64,000 bases of DNA from a virus: positions 62,001 to 126,000 of IMG/VR virus record IMGVR_UViG_3300033145_003233, one strand, 5' to 3'. Shown here piece by piece: positions 33,515 through 42,458 of the stretch. The position numbers were made by a program, and so were the translations under genes. The notes beneath the pieces were generated by a model. The model was not told the origin of the DNA. It saw nothing but the letters and a program-made list of their open reading frames with translations, and did not search any database. How positions within the stretch are numbered: the first letter of the stretch is position 1; every line of letters starts with the position of its first letter.

Positions 33515-35164
33515 ATGTTAGAACAAAATGTAGTGAACAGTTCACAGGAGCCTTCATTTAAGTATGGTAAGGTTTCAATTCAACCATCACCAATGTTGAT
33601 AGATTCCATTCGTTATTCAGGTCATAATTATAAAACAGCTATAAAAGACATTGTTGATAATAGTCTTGACGCTGGGGCAAGTGAAATTTTTATTTTGATA
33701 GGGAAAGAAGATAAAAAATCAAGAATAGTCATTGCAGATAATGGAAGCGGGATGTCCCCCGCCACTTTGCAGAAAGCTTTTTCTCTGGGCTGCTCTATTA
33801 AAAATGGAGGTACAGATCAAAAGTTGGGTAGATTTGGAATGGGTTTAAAAACTGCTTCAGGATGCTTAGGCAATGAGTTAGTTGTTTTAACAAAAAGTGA
33901 AGGAAAAAGCCTTATTAGAGGAGAGCATTTTTTCAAGAAGATAGAGAAAGAAGGATGGTTCGCTAATATCTCAGTCGCTAATGATGATGATAATGAATAT
34001 TTCAATAATATTTTTAAAAGTAGCAAAAAGGGGACAATAATTATAATTCAAGATCTTCGTATTTCAGATAATATCTATCAACTTAAGGAACCTATGTTAA
34101 AAGAAATTGGAAGAACATATAGATATTTTCTTGCTCCAAAATTAAAAAAAGATCAATCTCCGGCACCGATAGGAAAGATAAAAATGTATTTTGGATCTTC
34201 TGTTTCAAATTGTAAACCCGTATATGGTCTAGATCCTTTAGAGCGTCAGCATAAGGATACAAAGATTGTGTTAGAAGAGGATGTAAAATTAGATAATGGT
34301 CGTAGTTTTAAAGTAAGCATATCTATATTGAACAGAACGTCTCTAGATTGTGACCTTAATTTTAAACCTACTTTAATAAATCAGGGAGTTTATATAGTTA
34401 GAGAAAATAGGGAGATACAAGCGCATACTGCTAAACATAGACTTTTTGGAGGAAAAGTGAAAGATCCTCATATGAATTACATCAGAATGGAAATAAGGTA
34501 TTCTAATATGGACGATGTATTTGAATTAAATAACACTAAAACGAGCATTGAAACAATTGATCAACCTATCGCTGATAAAATCGAGACACTAACAAGTTCT
34601 TATATTAGCCAGTGGGCTAAGGATTGTAAAAAAGCTTCCAGTGTTGACTCTACAAAGGGGCTAGATAAAATTCTTTTAAAAGCTCAAGAAGAGGTTGAGG
34701 GCAAAAAGAATATTTTAGAATTGCCATCGGCTGCGAAAGGTAAAAAAAGACCAGGCACAACGGATAAAAAAGGAACAGTAAAAGGTACAGGAGAAGGATC
34801 TCATCACTCTAATAAAGAACCTAAAGAACCTAAAGATTATAGCAATAAACCTAAAGATTATGAATTTAAAGAGAGAGATATGTCAGAAGCTGGCCCTATC
34901 TTTGAATATGGAGGTCTTGATAATGGGGTAATAGAGATTACATGGAATGTTGCTCATCCTTATTTTTGTAAATTTATTGCTGGTAATATTGATAAAGATT
35001 CTAATGATAGTTTACTTTTATCATTACAATACATGGCATTCGCTATGACATCTTCATTTATGATTTTTTGTCAGAGGGCTAATATGGAATATGAAGATGC
35101 TCAGGTTCTTACCGAAAATATGATGGGAACAATTTCTAATAATCTAAGAGCCTTGTCAAGATAA
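33515..35164 (+). CDS. GHKL (HSP90/MutL/MORC-like) ATPase
   Basis: 549 aa. The Bergerat ATP site is complete: N-box DIVDNSLDAGAS (N49), DNGSGM (75-80) and GRFGMGLKTA (105 on). The order and spacing fit MORC-like and other nucleic-acid-linked GHKL ATPases rather than histidine kinases (no phospho-acceptor domain). A Lys/Pro-rich linker (about residues 400-450) precedes a separate C-terminal domain. Own promoter, ribosome site AAGGAA, and a terminator after the stop, so it is a one-gene unit. The cellular target is unknown. Confidence 0.8.
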   Translation: MLEQNVVNSSQEPSFKYGKVSIQPSPMLIDSIRYSGHNYKTAIKDIVDNSLDAGASEIFILIGKEDKKSRIVIADNGSGMSPATLQKAFSLGCSIKNGGTDQKLGRFGMGLKTASGCLGNELVVLTKSEGKSLIRGEHFFKKIEKEGWFANISVANDDDNEYFNNIFKSSKKGTIIIIQDLRISDNIYQLKEPMLKEIGRTYRYFLAPKLKKDQSPAPIGKIKMYFGSSVSNCKPVYGLDPLERQHKDTKIVLEEDVKLDNGRSFKVSISILNRTSLDCDLNFKPTLINQGVYIVRENREIQAHTAKHRLFGGKVKDPHMNYIRMEIRYSNMDDVFELNNTKTSIETIDQPIADKIETLTSSYISQWAKDCKKASSVDSTKGLDKILLKAQEEVEGKKNILELPSAAKGKKRPGTTDKKGTVKGTGEGSHHSNKEPKEPKDYSNKPKDYEFKERDMSEAGPIFEYGGLDNGVIEITWNVAHPYFCKFIAGNIDKDSNDSLLLSLQYMAFAMTSSFMIFCQRANMEYEDAQVLTENMMGTISNNLRALSR

Positions 35165-35193
35165 GTAGATGAATATAGATTTTTTAATTTTCA

Positions 35194-35229
35194 AGGCTAT
35201 AACTCGACATCAGGGTTATAGCCTTTTTT
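35194..35229 (+). terminator. rho-independent terminator after the GHKL gene
   Basis: AGGCTATAAC (35194-35203) pairs with GTTATAGCCT (35215-35224), followed by a T run. Confidence 0.9.
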
Positions 35230-35251
35230 GCAAATAGAAACGAATGTAATT

Positions 35252-35947
35252 TTAACCTGTTTTGAGATATTCATTTATTTGTTTTTTATTGTTATTTTTA
35301 TATCCATATTTTTTATGAAATTTTGAGTGACAGTCATTACAAAAAGTTATCCCATTAAATTTTATAAATCTTAATTTTTTGTTATTTATATAATTTTTTA
35401 TATGGTGAGCATTTAACTTTCCTCTTAGTTGAAAACATTTTTGACAGGTATATTGATCTCTTTTATATACTTTTTCTCTCCATTTTTTATAAAATGGACT
35501 TCTTCTTCTGTTTTTGTTATCTTCTCTTTGTTTGTCAGTTAAATTTGGATTGTAGTTATAATGATTGCATCCAGAATTTTTTTTAATACCACATTTTTTA
35601 CATCTTTGTCCTAATCTGAAGTGGTCAAAAACTATTTTGCTAACATCTCCGCAATTGCATTTATATTTTAATTTGCTGCGTGCATTTTTATATTCTTTTT
35701 CTAATAATTCACAATTTTCTTTTTTAAAAAAGGTATTTACGTATTCATACGTCAGTTTTTCTCCTCCTTTGCATTTTGAACATCTTTGGCCTATTTTAAA
35801 AGATTTGAAATTTATTTTGCTAATATTGCCACAATTACATTTATATTCTAGATGGGTTTTATTATCTTTATATTCTTTTTCTAATAATTCACATCTTTGC
35901 TCTTTGAAATATTCCTTAATATACTTAAAAGTATATTTTTTACTCAT
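35252..35947 (-). CDS. HNH endonuclease with two CxC...CxxC zinc repeats
   Basis: 231 aa. Two copies of a roughly 60-residue repeat (CELLEKEYK then YKCNCG then GQRCxKC) form a DNA-binding zinc array. A C-terminal HNH core follows (YTCQKCFQLRGKLNAHHIKN, then FCNDCHSKFH). This is the repeat-plus-HNH layout of phage mobile endonucleases. It lies downstream of and overlaps a ribbon-helix-helix gene on the same strand. Confidence 0.85.
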   Translation of the reverse strand: MSKKYTFKYIKEYFKEQRCELLEKEYKDNKTHLEYKCNCGNISKINFKSFKIGQRCSKCKGGEKLTYEYVNTFFKKENCELLEKEYKNARSKLKYKCNCGDVSKIVFDHFRLGQRCKKCGIKKNSGCNHYNYNPNLTDKQREDNKNRRRSPFYKKWREKVYKRDQYTCQKCFQLRGKLNAHHIKNYINNKKLRFIKFNGITFCNDCHSKFHKKYGYKNNNKKQINEYLKTG

Positions 35948-36090
35948 TTTTTTCTCTCTAAATAATAGTCTATTATTTTTCTAGTCATTTCAGAAAAAGT
36001 TATTTCTCTATTTTCTGCTTCTTTATAAATTGCTTTGTGTTGTTTTTCTGTTATATACATTTCTGTTCTTCTCATTTTCTTTTTTGACAT
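35944..36090 (-). CDS. ribbon-helix-helix (Arc/CopG-like) small protein, 48 aa
   Basis: It reads MSKKKMRRTEMYITEKQHKA, then a helix, TFSEMTRKII and DYYLERKK, the beta-helix-helix pattern of Arc/CopG repressors. AGGAG lies 9 bases before the ATG, and the TGA stop overlaps the HNH start (ATGA). It probably controls expression of the HNH gene or directs it to DNA. Confidence 0.65.
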   Translation of the reverse strand: MSKKKMRRTEMYITEKQHKAIYKEAENREITFSEMTRKIIDYYLERKK

Positions 36091-36165
36091 TTTTATTTCT
36101 CCTATATATTATATACGGTGTTATAACTGATACTCCTCTTTTTATCGGAAATTATTAAAAACTTC

Positions 36166-36194
36166 TTTAAAAGTGAATGAATAAGTTGTATAAT
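36166..36194 (+). promoter_or_regulatory. promoter of the DUF3326 gene (AAAGTGA type)
   Basis: TTTAAA at 36166-36171, AAGTGA at 36171-36176, and TATAAT at 36189-36194 (spacer 17; 12 bases after AAGTGA). AAGGAGAG precedes ATG 36234. Confidence 0.65.
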
Positions 36195-36233
36195 AAGAAA
36201 TAGATTATATAATTAAATTAAGGAGAGCAAGGT

Positions 36234-37268
36234 ATGAATATAGTATTAATCATTCCCACAGGGATAGGATGTGAAATAGGAGGCAATTGCGGAGATGCCA
36301 ATCCAGTAGCTAAATTAATTGGGAAATGTTGTGACAATCTTATTCTACATCCAAATGTAGTTAATGCTTCAGATGTAAATGAAATGCCTGAGAATACATG
36401 GTACGTAGAAGGAAGTCATCTAGATGAGTTTTTAGAAGGAAATTTATTTTTAGAAAGAGTTCATCAGAATAGAGTTTTAATAGCAGTAAATAAAGCAGAT
36501 TGGCAATCTATAAATGCAGTTTCTGCTGCTAGAGCAACAATAGGATCTAATGCAGAAATTATTGAATTAGAGACTCCTCTGGAATTAATTGCTCAAATAA
36601 AAAATAAAGTAGCCACAGGAAAAGTTAATGGATGGGCAAGACTAGTGGAGCAATTAGCTCCATATGAATACGATGCCTTAGGAATAGCCACTCCTATTAC
36701 AATTTCCGAAGAAATGTTAAGACATTATTTTAAAGTGGGAGGAGTAAATCCTGTTGGTGGAGTAGAGGCTGTTGCTACTAGATTAATAGGAAGTGCCATT
36801 GGAAAGCCCGTAGCTCATGGACCAGTAGACTACGCAATACCTGGATTTGAAGAGATAGTAGATCCTCGAAAAGCTGTTGAAGTAGTTACGTTAAATTTTA
36901 TTCATTGCTTATTAAAGGGCCTTAATAAAGCCCCTAAACTTATCTTCCGTCCATTTGAACATAAGTTCGATAATAAAAGTAATAAAAGTCTAGGAGTGGA
37001 AGATGTAGATTTTATGATAAGCCCTCATGGATGCTGGGGCCGGCCTCATAAAGCTTGCAGAGAAAAGGGTATTCCTATTATTATAGTAAAAGAAAACACA
37101 TCTGTTCTTAATGATGGCTATCCTTCTGGAACTGATTTGATTTTTGTAGAAAACTATCTTGAAGCAGCTGGATATATTCAATCTATCAAAGCAGGAGTTA
37201 ACCCTTCTTCTGTAATAAGGCCATTAACGAGTACTATAGTGTGGTCTTCTAAGAACCAACAGCCTTAA
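36234..37268 (+). CDS. DUF3326-family protein
   Basis: 344 aa. The N-terminal VLIIPTGIGCEIGGNCGDANPVAKLI and the later VGGVEAVATRLIGSAIGKPVAHGP match the uncharacterised DUF3326 family found in cyanobacteria and others. Function unknown. A stump of a second copy lies at 33287. Its last 20 bases overlap the convergent gene at 37249. Confidence 0.65.
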   Translation: MNIVLIIPTGIGCEIGGNCGDANPVAKLIGKCCDNLILHPNVVNASDVNEMPENTWYVEGSHLDEFLEGNLFLERVHQNRVLIAVNKADWQSINAVSAARATIGSNAEIIELETPLELIAQIKNKVATGKVNGWARLVEQLAPYEYDALGIATPITISEEMLRHYFKVGGVNPVGGVEAVATRLIGSAIGKPVAHGPVDYAIPGFEEIVDPRKAVEVVTLNFIHCLLKGLNKAPKLIFRPFEHKFDNKSNKSLGVEDVDFMISPHGCWGRPHKACREKGIPIIIVKENTSVLNDGYPSGTDLIFVENYLEAAGYIQSIKAGVNPSSVIRPLTSTIVWSSKNQQP

Positions 37269-37575
37269 ATTTTCCAACAGGACAAGTGAGTTTAAGATTC
37301 TGAGAAATAGCAACGAGAGAAAGTCCTTTTTTAATTTTGTGGCATATCCTTATTCTGGACTTTTCTTCTAATCTAGTTTGTATTGAGTGTGAACATTTGC
37401 TACATATAGCACGTCTTTGAGCTTGTATCCCCAGCTTTAGTTGCTCTGCTTTCATGACTTTACCATTTTTTACTAATCTTTTTGCTTTCAGCTTTCTTGC
37501 TTTCCGCATAGCTTTATTCTTAGCTTTATCTCTAGCTATTCTATTTTTTCTAGCTTTTCCACAACCGCAGCCCAT
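37249..37575 (-). CDS. basic cysteine-containing protein, 108 aa
   Basis: The first 50 residues are very rich in Lys/Arg (MGCGCGKARKNRIARDKAKN), followed by a CSKC pair and two later Cys (RICHKIKK, LTCPVGKF) that could bind zinc. A nucleic-acid-binding role is suggested by charge only. GGGAG lies 8 bases before the ATG. The gene is convergent with DUF3326 and overlaps its end. Confidence 0.6.
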   Translation of the reverse strand: MGCGCGKARKNRIARDKAKNKAMRKARKLKAKRLVKNGKVMKAEQLKLGIQAQRRAICSKCSHSIQTRLEEKSRIRICHKIKKGLSLVAISQNLKLTCPVGKFKAVGS

Positions 37576-37641
37576 ATAGTTCTCCCTTTTATTATTGGTA
37601 ATAATTAATCGAAAACCTTTATAGATCTCGATAAATATATT

Positions 37642-37971
37642 ATGGATAAATACGAAAACATGAGAAAAATTATAAAAGAAGAAAATAATGATGTCTTATT
37701 TTTAGCACATGAGTTTAATGAGGCCCTTATGGGCAGTTGTCTTATTGAAACAAATAAAGCTGTGGCTGTTTATGATACTGATATTTATATAAGAATATTA
37801 ATAAAGAATCTTGAAATAGAAGAGCTAGAGGCATTGAAAAAGTTAGAAGATTGTATTCTCTATTATTATGGCTACCCAAATCATCCGGTATTTATTAATG
37901 ATTTTAGACGAATAAAAATGGTTAATCTTGAACATTTAGAACCAACAGATACAATAGAAGATCTATCTTAA
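37642..37971 (+). CDS. hypothetical protein, 109 aa
   Basis: An acidic, mixed alpha/beta protein with no recognised family. It ends 4 bases inside the convergent gene 37968-38351. Confidence 0.55.
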   Translation: MDKYENMRKIIKEENNDVLFLAHEFNEALMGSCLIETNKAVAVYDTDIYIRILIKNLEIEELEALKKLEDCILYYYGYPNHPVFINDFRRIKMVNLEHLEPTDTIEDLS

Positions 37972-38351
37972 GAAGCGCAAACAGGCCACTCTGATATATC
38001 ATATCCTATATCTTCAGATATGTAGGACCAGTTAATGGGAATGCAACCTTCATCCCATGAAACTCCATTAATAAATACTGCAAGGTCTCCATAAGTTCTC
38101 TCAGTAAAAACATTTATTGCTTTTATAATCCTTTTTCTTTCTCCGTCTATATCCCAGTTATCTAATGCCCATCTATGAAATCTATCCATTTTACCAAGTA
38201 AAGCAAGTTCAGCGGCGAGTCCATCATCAGAGCTATCTATATCCACAATGGTTAAAAGAGCATTATAGATGTAGCCCACAGCCCCCGGTTTATCTGTAAC
38301 GGTAGCTTCTATGTCTAAAACGAGTGATTTATAAGTCTCTTCCCATGCCAT
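37968..38351 (-). CDS. hypothetical protein, 127 aa
   Basis: A helical acidic protein (LDIEATVTDKPGAVGYIYNALL) with a Trp-rich end (GVSWDEGCIPINWSYI). I do not know a family. It is convergent with its left neighbour and divergent from the SLOG gene. Confidence 0.55.
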   Translation of the reverse strand: MAWEETYKSLVLDIEATVTDKPGAVGYIYNALLTIVDIDSSDDGLAAELALLGKMDRFHRWALDNWDIDGERKRIIKAINVFTERTYGDLAVFINGVSWDEGCIPINWSYISEDIGYDISEWPVCAS

Positions 38352-38406
38352 AATACTATTAATTTCTATTTTTACCCTAAATTTCCTCTAAATTCCAGTT
38401 TTTTTG

Positions 38407-38436
38407 TTGGAAAGTGAATGTGTTTTCGATTATAAT
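38407..38436 (+). promoter_or_regulatory. promoter of the SLOG gene (AAAGTGA type)
   Basis: TTGGAA at 38407-38412, AAGTGA at 38412-38417, TATAAT at 38431-38436 (spacer 18). CAGGAGA precedes ATG 38466. Confidence 0.65.
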
Positions 38437-38465
38437 ATATAGACATAATATTCAGGAGATGAAAA

Positions 38466-38903
38466 ATGATAAAAGTAGGTTTCACAGGTACTCGTCATGG
38501 GATGAACGATACCCAAAAAGAAGAATTCTCAAAAATAATTCATGCCAAAGAATTTTCAGAGTTCCACCACGGAGTCTGTATAGGCTCAGATAAAGAAGCT
38601 CATGATATAGTTACTAAGCTGAAAATAGACAAACTTAAAAATGGAAAGGGTGATATTAAAAGAGTTGGACATCCTCCCAAATTTAAAGGATCTATGGCAG
38701 ATTGTGAATGTGACCTTTTAATGAAGGCTGATGAATATCTAGCAAGGAATCACAATATTGTAAATCACACAGATGTTCTTGTTGCAACTCCTGATACAAA
38801 AGAAAAAATAAGATCAGGTACATGGTCAACCGTTAGATATGCTCGTAAACTGGGAAAGAAAATTTATATCATTCATAAAAATGGGAGGATAACAATAGAA
38901 TGA
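38466..38903 (+). CDS. SLOG/DprA-LOG-like Rossmann protein
   Basis: 145 aa. VGFTGTRHGM at the N-terminus, HHGVCIGSDKEAHDI, and RSGTWSTVRYARKLGKKIYII near the end match the SLOG superfamily, which binds nucleotides or nucleotide-derived ligands in defence and cytokinin-type enzymes. The ligand here is unknown. It overlaps the next gene by 4 bases. Confidence 0.7.
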   Translation: MIKVGFTGTRHGMNDTQKEEFSKIIHAKEFSEFHHGVCIGSDKEAHDIVTKLKIDKLKNGKGDIKRVGHPPKFKGSMADCECDLLMKADEYLARNHNIVNHTDVLVATPDTKEKIRSGTWSTVRYARKLGKKIYIIHKNGRITIE

Positions 38904-39268
38904 AAAAGCAACGTGTAGAGATTAGACCAGGAGATTGGTTTTGGATATACTGCGAAAACGGCGAATATGGGACTGTGCATTTTGATGAACCACAAAAAAT
39001 TGCTAAAGTAAAGGGTAAATTTTTTCAAATTGTAAATTACGACAGACAATATGATAAAGGTGAAAAGTACACGATATCTAATTACAAGTTCACTAGAGTC
39101 TCTAAAAAGAAATGCGATGAAAAAATAGAACTTATAGCAAAAATAGATGAAGCAGAAAAACTCATCGCTAGGCTGATAACGGAGATAGTCAAAAAAATAG
39201 AAAATATTGATGATGACATTGATGTTAGCTATCATGATGGCAAATATGCAAGTCAGAAATATATCTAA
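38900..39268 (+). CDS. hypothetical protein, 122 aa
   Basis: The N-terminal half is beta-rich (RPGDWFWIYCENGEYGTVHF), the C-terminal half helical and acidic. No family recognised. Translationally coupled to the SLOG gene (ATGA). Confidence 0.6.
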   Translation: MKKQRVEIRPGDWFWIYCENGEYGTVHFDEPQKIAKVKGKFFQIVNYDRQYDKGEKYTISNYKFTRVSKKKCDEKIELIAKIDEAEKLIARLITEIVKKIENIDDDIDVSYHDGKYASQKYI

Positions 39269-39286
39269 TAACAAGGAAAAAATAAC

Positions 39287-40129
39287 ATGAATATCAAGAA
39301 AATAATTATATTATTAATTATCTTATCAATAAATATTAACCTATTAGGTTGCTTGCCCACCAAGCAAAGACTCACCAGACGAAGACCTGTCAAACCAATA
39401 CCCACCAAACTAAGACTTGCTAAACCAAGACCCACTAGGCGAATTCTCCTCAAACCGATGCCCCTTTTTTATATTATGCCTCCTTTAACTACCGGAAACA
39501 TCTTTTTCAATATCAATGAATATTATGTATGGGCAATTGCTAATGATCAGTTTAATATCCCTGTAGGATTTATACCTACAGAAGTAAATTTAATATTAAA
39601 TGGAATATCTCATGTCTTAGATGATCCTGATTGTCAATTAGATATCTATTTAATTGATAATCCCTTAGTTTCTGAGGTTGGGAATTCTTTTACAACAAAT
39701 GATGGAGATGTTATAGATAACATAGAAAATTCTTCTCATCCTGCAAGAAGAGAGATTATTCCTCTAAAACCCACATTAATTTATTCATATACTGACAATG
39801 CTCCAGGTTTGGAAAATATATCTTTTAATATTAATCAAACAAATGATCCTAATTCATGGTTCTTCAATAACTCTACTATTTCTGGGCCAATTGATATGCA
39901 ATTATCAGATTCCTCTACTACTACTATGAATTCAAAATTATTAGAATTTATAGATTTTGCTGGATCCGGAGAAAGCCTTGGATTGCTTTTTGACCCAGAA
40001 GGAGTAAATAGTTTCACAATCAATGAATTATCAATAGAGATAAAAATAGAAACATATGTCGGAGAATATACATCTATAACACAACGTATTTCAGCATGGC
40101 CTGACAATAATCCACCATTTACTTTCTAG
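39287..40129 (+). CDS. lipoprotein with a basic Pro-rich N-terminus
   Basis: 280 aa. A hydrophobic signal ends in the lipobox NLLGC (C21). It is followed by a repeated basic stretch with KP-PT-RRL units (about residues 25-57; a degenerate repeat also visible in the DNA at 39356-39460) and a beta-rich body with GFIPTEVNLILNGISHVLDD. The body resembles secreted beta-sandwich proteins, without a known family. AAGGA precedes the ATG. Confidence 0.65.
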   Translation: MNIKKIIILLIILSININLLGCLPTKQRLTRRRPVKPIPTKLRLAKPRPTRRILLKPMPLFYIMPPLTTGNIFFNINEYYVWAIANDQFNIPVGFIPTEVNLILNGISHVLDDPDCQLDIYLIDNPLVSEVGNSFTTNDGDVIDNIENSSHPARREIIPLKPTLIYSYTDNAPGLENISFNINQTNDPNSWFFNNSTISGPIDMQLSDSSTTTMNSKLLEFIDFAGSGESLGLLFDPEGVNSFTINELSIEIKIETYVGEYTSITQRISAWPDNNPPFTF

Positions 40130-40196
40130 AGAAGGAAACATCCGAAATTTGTTAAATAGTATATAAAACAATTCTATTTAATAAAAGGGGATCAAC

Positions 40197-40469
40197 ATGA
40201 GAATGGATGAAAATAATACTATTTGTTGCCCATGGTGTGATGAATGGCAACATTTAGATGCTCTTAATAAAGATGATTCATTACACCGATGGACAACATT
40301 AGAATGTGAAGATTGCCACAAACTATATAGAGCATCTACATATAGAGATCTCACTTATTATTGGGAAATTGAAAAATATGAAAAACAAGAAGAACCTAAA
40401 ATAAAAGTAGAGGACGTCCCTGGGCAATTATTTTTTTGGAAGAACCTTATTCTCAGAGGGGTCACTTAA
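40197..40469 (+). CDS. zinc-ribbon protein, 90 aa
   Basis: Two pairs, CCPWCDEW and CEDCHK, form a zinc ribbon; the rest is charged and without motif. AAAGGGGAT lies upstream. It ends 4 bases inside the convergent sialidase-like gene. Confidence 0.6.
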   Translation: MRMDENNTICCPWCDEWQHLDALNKDDSLHRWTTLECEDCHKLYRASTYRDLTYYWEIEKYEKQEEPKIKVEDVPGQLFFWKNLILRGVT

Positions 40470-41449
40470 TAGCTCTTTAGTTTTTCCACAAATGCTAATT
40501 TAATAAAAGGTTGCTCTTCATCTTGTTTAAGATAATAAGTTACAAGATATAAGCTTTCATTAAACTTCGCCATGCCAGTATATCCAAAATTATATTGATT
40601 TTTAGGATATTCCCAATCTATAGGAGAATTATCTATTATCTCTCCGCTATCTAAATCATGATTAAAAATAGATACCTGACAAGAATCTGTTTGTCTATAT
40701 GCCCCTATCACATTTTTGCCTTCCCTATTGGCAGTAACCCTTTGCCCAAAAAGTGGAAGTTCAACTGGATTAGACCATGAAATGCCGTCCCTAGAAGAAA
40801 CATAATAAATAGGTCTTTTATGCTTACTATTGTCTCTTAAATATGCTACTAAAAATTCACCCATATTTACGATAGATGCTTCACAATATTGATGTTCTAA
40901 GTCATGAGCTATGATATTTGTATCAAACCATGTCGCTCCGTTGTCCCTAGACCATGTTACAAGTTGGACCAAATCATTCTTAATAGATTTTATTTTATGA
41001 TTAGCACAAAATAATTTATCTTTAAATTTAATAACTCTATCAGGAAGCATACCTGGAATATTTGTAAGATATTTATGGAAAAATTTATATTTATATTTGG
41101 GTTTTATTATAAAAGTTTCGAATTTAGCTTTTCTTTCAATTACACCATCTTTTGTATCACAGACAATACTAGGAAGAGTATTATTATCTAAATAAGAAAA
41201 TCTTGGACAATTCCATACTTTTCCATCTCTTTCTAAGCTTAAAGGAAAAGATTTTATTTCTTTCCATGTTCTGCCCCTATTCTTTGATACCATTAGATGA
41301 AGATATGACCATGTAGGATGATGAGCATTGCCTGACCTATATATAAGAAAGAATTGATTAGGATTATCCTTGCTTTGAATAATATCTGGGAATGATAAAT
41401 AGCTCTCATTATCTTTTGCCACTATTACTGAATTTTTAACTTTAAACAT
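40466..41449 (-). CDS. BNR-repeat (sialidase-like) beta-propeller protein
   Basis: 327 aa. Three Asp boxes can be read: SKNRGRTWKE, SRDNGATWFD and SSRDGISWSN, typical of sialidases and related six-bladed propellers. No signal peptide is present, so it would act inside the cell or be exported with virions. Sialidase activity is not proven by the boxes; the catalytic Arg triad cannot be assigned with certainty. Overlaps the next upstream gene by 8 bases. Confidence 0.7.
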   Translation of the reverse strand: MFKVKNSVIVAKDNESYLSFPDIIQSKDNPNQFFLIYRSGNAHHPTWSYLHLMVSKNRGRTWKEIKSFPLSLERDGKVWNCPRFSYLDNNTLPSIVCDTKDGVIERKAKFETFIIKPKYKYKFFHKYLTNIPGMLPDRVIKFKDKLFCANHKIKSIKNDLVQLVTWSRDNGATWFDTNIIAHDLEHQYCEASIVNMGEFLVAYLRDNSKHKRPIYYVSSRDGISWSNPVELPLFGQRVTANREGKNVIGAYRQTDSCQVSIFNHDLDSGEIIDNSPIDWEYPKNQYNFGYTGMAKFNESLYLVTYYLKQDEEQPFIKLAFVEKLKSY

Positions 41450-41687
41450 TATCTACCTCGTTTTCCTCTTCTTTATAATATGTTTCCTGATTATAAAATC
41501 TATCAAAATCCCTTAATTTGTCATTATAACTTTTATCCTCATTTGGTTCTTTTGTCTTGTCCTTCTTATCTATCATCTTTATTTTCTTTTCACTACACCT
41601 ATGTAATGGAACCCCCTTCTCTATCTTATCGTCACAAATGGGGCAAAATCTATCTTCTGGCTCAGTTAAATCATTATTTTCTTCCAT
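41442..41687 (-). CDS. small acidic protein with a zinc motif, 81 aa
   Basis: FCPICDDKIEKGVPLHRCSEKK (three Cys and one His) suggests a zinc site; the remainder is Lys/Asp-rich and probably disordered. CCGATAATA ends 5 bases before the ATG with no ribosome site, like the genes at 2737 and 45167. Confidence 0.55.
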   Translation of the reverse strand: MEENNDLTEPEDRFCPICDDKIEKGVPLHRCSEKKIKMIDKKDKTKEPNEDKSYNDKLRDFDRFYNQETYYKEEENEVDNV

Positions 41688-41694
41688 ATATATA

Positions 41695-42417
41695 TTATCG
41701 GATTTTGTTGATTATTTCTTCTTGATCTTTAAGATATTTAATACTTTTCTCCCATATCTCAAAATCCATAATAAGGGCAATAGCTATTTTGTTGTGTAAA
41801 TCCGTATCTGGGTCTATTATTTGTGAGGCCATAATTCTAATAGATGATTCCATAACTATTGGGAGATCATGGTCCCAAGCCACTTGAAGCTCATTTAGCA
41901 ATCCATGGAGTTCAGATAAAACAAGATCGTGAGGATTAAGACATTTGCAATGTATTTTTTGACAATTGTAATGTCCTATCTCATGCGCATAAACAACCAT
42001 TATTTGTCTTGGGGCCAATGCTTCATTAATAAAAATAAATTCGTTAGGCCAACCTTTTACCCCATGATTAATAACATACATTCCGAGTATGTTTATATCT
42101 TCTACAGAAGATACTTTTAATCCTATAGAATTAGGATCATCGAGAAAATAATAAAGAAAATCAAAGGCAAACTCATTCATGCTCATAACAAAAACGGGAA
42201 TAGGGGAAGAACTTAATATCTCATCATATTTCTCCATCCTGACAGCATAATCTATTTGTAGATTATTAGGGTCCATGCCAGAGAAAGAGAAGGAAGGCAC
42301 TTCCCACTCAGTTATAGATAAGGTTTGAAGAGGGGAACAAGAAGAAAATAAGAACAACGAGATAAGAATTAAGAATGTAGCTGCTTTTCTACTCCACATT
42401 TGTAAAAAAGTGTTCAT
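41695..42417 (-). CDS. lipoprotein zinc metalloprotease
   Basis: 240 aa. A hydrophobic signal ends in the lipobox LFSSC (C27). The zinc-protease motif HEIGH is at residues 145-149 (YAHEIGHYNC) with Cys-rich sequence around it (CQKIHCKC). It is likely anchored in the host inner or outer membrane facing the periplasm. The substrate is unknown. Only a few phages carry such enzymes. Confidence 0.7.
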   Translation of the reverse strand: MNTFLQMWSRKAATFLILISLFLFSSCSPLQTLSITEWEVPSFSFSGMDPNNLQIDYAVRMEKYDEILSSSPIPVFVMSMNEFAFDFLYYFLDDPNSIGLKVSSVEDINILGMYVINHGVKGWPNEFIFINEALAPRQIMVVYAHEIGHYNCQKIHCKCLNPHDLVLSELHGLLNELQVAWDHDLPIVMESSIRIMASQIIDPDTDLHNKIAIALIMDFEIWEKSIKYLKDQEEIINKIR

Positions 42418-42458
42418 ATACTTTAATACAAGAGAGAAAGATAAAAACCTCTATTATT

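Noticed and set aside
35565-35984. Plus-strand 139-codon frame in the HNH gene
   Set aside because: Antisense shadow of a zinc-repeat gene; Phe/Leu-rich mirror of Lys/Glu codons.
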